Of a stretch of 7,837 nucleotides of DNA, positions 6,563-7,837 are shown one piece after another. The stretch comes from Cyanobacteriota bacterium (GTDB lineage Bacteria > Cyanobacteriota > Cyanobacteriia > Phormidesmidales > Phormidesmidaceae), in NCBI GenBank assembly GCA_027592485.1, contig JAQCKL010000198.1:1-7837 (forward strand), read 5' to 3'. Under the pieces are notes generated by a model. It did not search any database. It saw only the letters and a program-made list of their open reading frames with translations, and was not told the origin of the DNA. Position numbers and translations under genes: made by a program. The stretch's first letter is position 1, and each line of letters opens with the position of its first letter.

Positions 6563-6758
6563 ACAACAGCCTAGGAATTAGGATGGCGCTGCCGAGCGAT
6601 CCGAGCCAATCCATTCGTAACCGGCAGGGTCGAATGGAGATCCCCCCATAGCCCGCTCTGCCTATCCTTGGTGCCCTGACTTTGCCTGGGTACCTGCCGC
6701 TGAGACTCTGCCTCGGGGGGCTGGCTGGGAGCCCCCCAAGGCGGCTCCCAGCCGGAGA
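6563..6758. other. Gene-free remnant between crtP and folate pseudogene
   Basis: About 200 bases with no convincing gene on either strand. This is where the C-terminal half of the upstream cyclo-ligase-like gene should be, but none of the three minus-strand frames shows the conserved glycine-rich GKGxGY/F-type region of that family. The only structure is the strong hairpin at 6721-6755. A longer minus-strand open frame (6981-6571) crosses it but overlaps the pseudogene in another frame and has no recognisable similarity. Confidence 0.5.
6721..6755. repeat. Long perfect hairpin (11-bp stem)
   Basis: GGCTGGGAGCC (6723-6733) and GGCTCCCAGCC (6743-6753) are exact reverse complements around a 9-base loop, and the stem can be extended by a G-T wobble and a C-G pair at 6721-6722/6754-6755. 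No T run follows on either strand, so it is not a typical terminator. It resembles a REP-like or small palindromic repeat unit, lying just past the truncated end of the pseudogene. Confidence 0.85.
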
Positions 6759-7235
6759 CTAGGAGCCAGGATCCCCCGGCCTTGGCCCAGGGTTGAATAA
6801 GCTGATTGGCCTCAGCAATATGGGCTGCATCTCGCCAAAGTCCACCAGTTGTCCGTGCATGAGCGCATTCCCCATGTTGGCCGCTGTGGTGAGGGGAATG
6901 CCCTTGGCCATGAGGGGATCGCGGTGGAGGGCCAGAAAACACTGGGGGCGGGCCAAGCAGGGCAGGGCCATATACAACCACTTACCGTCTTGCAACGCCC
7001 GCAACCGCACGGGCTGTTGGGGGGAGTCGGGGTTTCACTTGATGAGCTGGGCCTGTTGCCAGCAGGGCAAGGTTGCCAGCAGGGCCGCAGCGGCCTCAGC
7101 CCTAATGAGATGGGGGATATGGCCGCCGGGATCTCGGTGGGTGGCCTGGTGGGCCTGGAGGGTGGACCAGATTTCCTGGCGCAGGGCGTCTTTGCCGGGG
7201 TGACGGCCCTGCCATGGGGTAGACTCAGCGGCCAT
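6759..7235 (-). pseudogene. 5-formyl-THF cyclo-ligase-like (MTHFSD/COG0212) pseudogene
   Basis: From the ATG at 7235 the frame encodes KDALRQEIW, GGHIPHLIRAEAAA, WQQAQLIK, then a TGA (7037-7035), then resumes in the same frame with NPDSPQQPVRLRALQDGK, LYMALPCLARPQCF and IPLTTAANMGNALMHG up to VDFGEMQPI. The order and motifs (IRQxIW, GRIPxFxGA, VKxNPDxPQxxVRLxAL, GKxLYMAxPRL) match the 5-formyltetrahydrofolate cyclo-ligase-like family found in cyanobacteria and as MTHFSD in animals. The TGA stands where the family usually has a small or aliphatic residue between Lys and Asn-Pro-Asp. After MQPI similarity vanishes and the frame stops at 6759, giving about 158 codons against more than 220 usual, so the C-terminal portion is lost. 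Two independent lesions argue for a dead gene rather than a sequencing error. The start lacks a good ribosome site. Intact members of the family are of uncertain activity. Confidence 0.8.
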
Positions 7236-7259
7236 AGACAAAGGGGGAAGGTTGCGGGC

Positions 7260-7265
7260 TATAAC
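7260..7265 (+). promoter_or_regulatory. Candidate -10 box for membrane-protein gene
   Basis: TATAAC, one mismatch from the TATAAT consensus, lies 32 bp before the ATG of the terminal gene in a locally AT-rich patch within GC-rich DNA. No matching -35 box is evident at normal spacing, so this is tentative. Confidence 0.25.
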
Positions 7266-7297
7266 TTATCCCATGTTGCGTCATTGGAGCGACGGCG

Positions 7298-7837
7298 ATG
7301 GTGATCGCCCCCCTTAGCTTGGTGCAGAGCTTGATCCTCCTCAGTGGTGGGGTGGCGGGGGTGGGCATGGCCCTGCTGCTGCGGTCCATCTACGGGGCAG
7401 AACGCACCGTGCCGCCCCAGGGCAGCCACACCGCGATCTCCCTGAGTCCGCCCCCCTGGTTTACCCCCAACCTGCCCTGCCCCGAGTGGCTGACCCGCTT
7501 TGGTCGTGCCCAGTTGAGTTACCCAACTGAGGATTTACCCAACGGCAGGTTGCGGTGGGTGGGCTGGAGCAGTGGGGTGGCCCTAGGGGCGGCGGTGACC
7601 CACCTTTACCTCAGCTATTCCGATTTCTCTGCCGCTCGACCGCTGGGGGTGTTGATGGTGGGGCTGGCGGCTGGGCTGGGGACCGGATTGGTGCGATCGC
7701 TGCTGTGGCTGGCCGCCCGCAAGCCAGCGCAGGAAGCGGTGTTTGAGGTGGCCCTGCCAACGGCGGCGACCCTAGGGATAACGACCCTACTGTGGGGTGT
7801 GATCACCCTGATGTGGCGGCTTCCCCCCGTCCCCTGG
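7298..7837 (+). CDS. Uncharacterised multi-pass membrane protein, 3' partial
   Basis: An open frame of 180 codons runs without a stop from the ATG at 7298 to the window edge, so the C-terminus is missing. GGAG lies 8 bp before the ATG. I do not recognise the family. The protein has hydrophobic segments at about residues 7-29, 88-106, 115-140 and 153-173, consistent with about four transmembrane helices. Between the first two lies a soluble, Pro- and Trp-rich stretch (about 38-87) containing SPPPWFTP and CPEWLTRFGRAQLSYP. Codon use is strongly G/C-ending, as in neighbouring genes, and a HIP1 octamer (7693-7700) lies inside, both suggesting a resident gene. It diverges from the folate-family pseudogene with 62 bp between starts. 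No catalytic motif is visible; function is unknown. Confidence 0.7.
   Translation, partial: MVIAPLSLVQSLILLSGGVAGVGMALLLRSIYGAERTVPPQGSHTAISLSPPPWFTPNLPCPEWLTRFGRAQLSYPTEDLPNGRLRWVGWSSGVALGAAVTHLYLSYSDFSAARPLGVLMVGLAAGLGTGLVRSLLWLAARKPAQEAVFEVALPTAATLGITTLLWGVITLMWRLPPVPW

Noticed and set aside
6571..6981. Minus-strand 136-codon frame covering the crtP upstream region
   Set aside because: It overlaps the recognisable cyclo-ligase-like frame in another phase, is Gly/Pro/Trp/Gln-rich as expected for noncoding GC-rich DNA, and resembles no known family.
6793..7304. Two plus-strand open frames antisense to the folate-family pseudogene
   Set aside because: They are mirror frames of the homologous minus-strand sequence with Gly-rich composition and no ribosome site or domain.
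1..7837. CRISPR array, tRNA or rRNA gene
   Set aside because: No regularly spaced repeats, cloverleaf-like elements or rRNA-like sequence were seen on either strand by eye.

Overview
The window is almost certainly cyanobacterial chromosome. It carries a plant/cyanobacterial-type phytoene desaturase (CrtP/Pds) immediately upstream of phytoene synthase (CrtB). It also has six copies of the octamer GCGATCGC (HIP1) in 7.8 kb and a REC-GAF-PP2C phosphatase paired with an RsbW-like kinase. Base composition is fairly GC-rich (my impression, not computed over the whole window). I cannot name the genus.

Layout. The left end (1-51) is a short AT-rich gene-free flank. It abuts a minus-strand gene (52-795) for a secreted protein whose C-terminal PPC-type beta domain stops early. 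A 318-bp divergent intergenic region (796-1113) follows, holding a 12-bp tandem repeat and a 10-bp palindrome. A plus-strand two-gene signalling operon comes next: REC-GAF-SpoIIE-type PP2C phosphatase (1114-2796) and, 2 bp later, an anti-sigma-factor-type histidine-kinase-like ATPase (2799-3221). This pair converges, over only 37 bp, on a minus-strand cluster transcribed in the order crtP/pds (6463-5042), crtB (4919-3990), and a VanX-type D-Ala-D-Ala dipeptidase (3966-3259).

Upstream of crtP lie a gene-free stretch with strong hairpins (6464-6758) and a decayed minus-strand gene of the 5-formyltetrahydrofolate cyclo-ligase-like family. The decayed gene (7235-6759) has an in-frame TGA and has lost its C-terminal half. 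The right end holds an uncharacterised plus-strand membrane-protein gene (from 7298) that runs off the window.

How the genes work together. CrtB condenses two GGPP to 15-cis-phytoene and CrtP introduces the first two double bonds to give zeta-carotene, so these two are the committed entry to carotenoid synthesis. The dipeptidase sits 23 bp behind crtB and is probably co-transcribed, but its chemistry (cell wall D-Ala-D-Ala turnover) is unrelated. The phosphatase/kinase pair looks like the output half of a partner-switching pathway, with the cognate STAS antagonist encoded elsewhere. I see no wholly new system. The most noteworthy items are the truncated PPC protein at a compositional boundary, the folate-family pseudogene with its hairpin-rich replacement sequence, the dipeptidase-carotenoid gene pairing, and the uncharacterised membrane protein.
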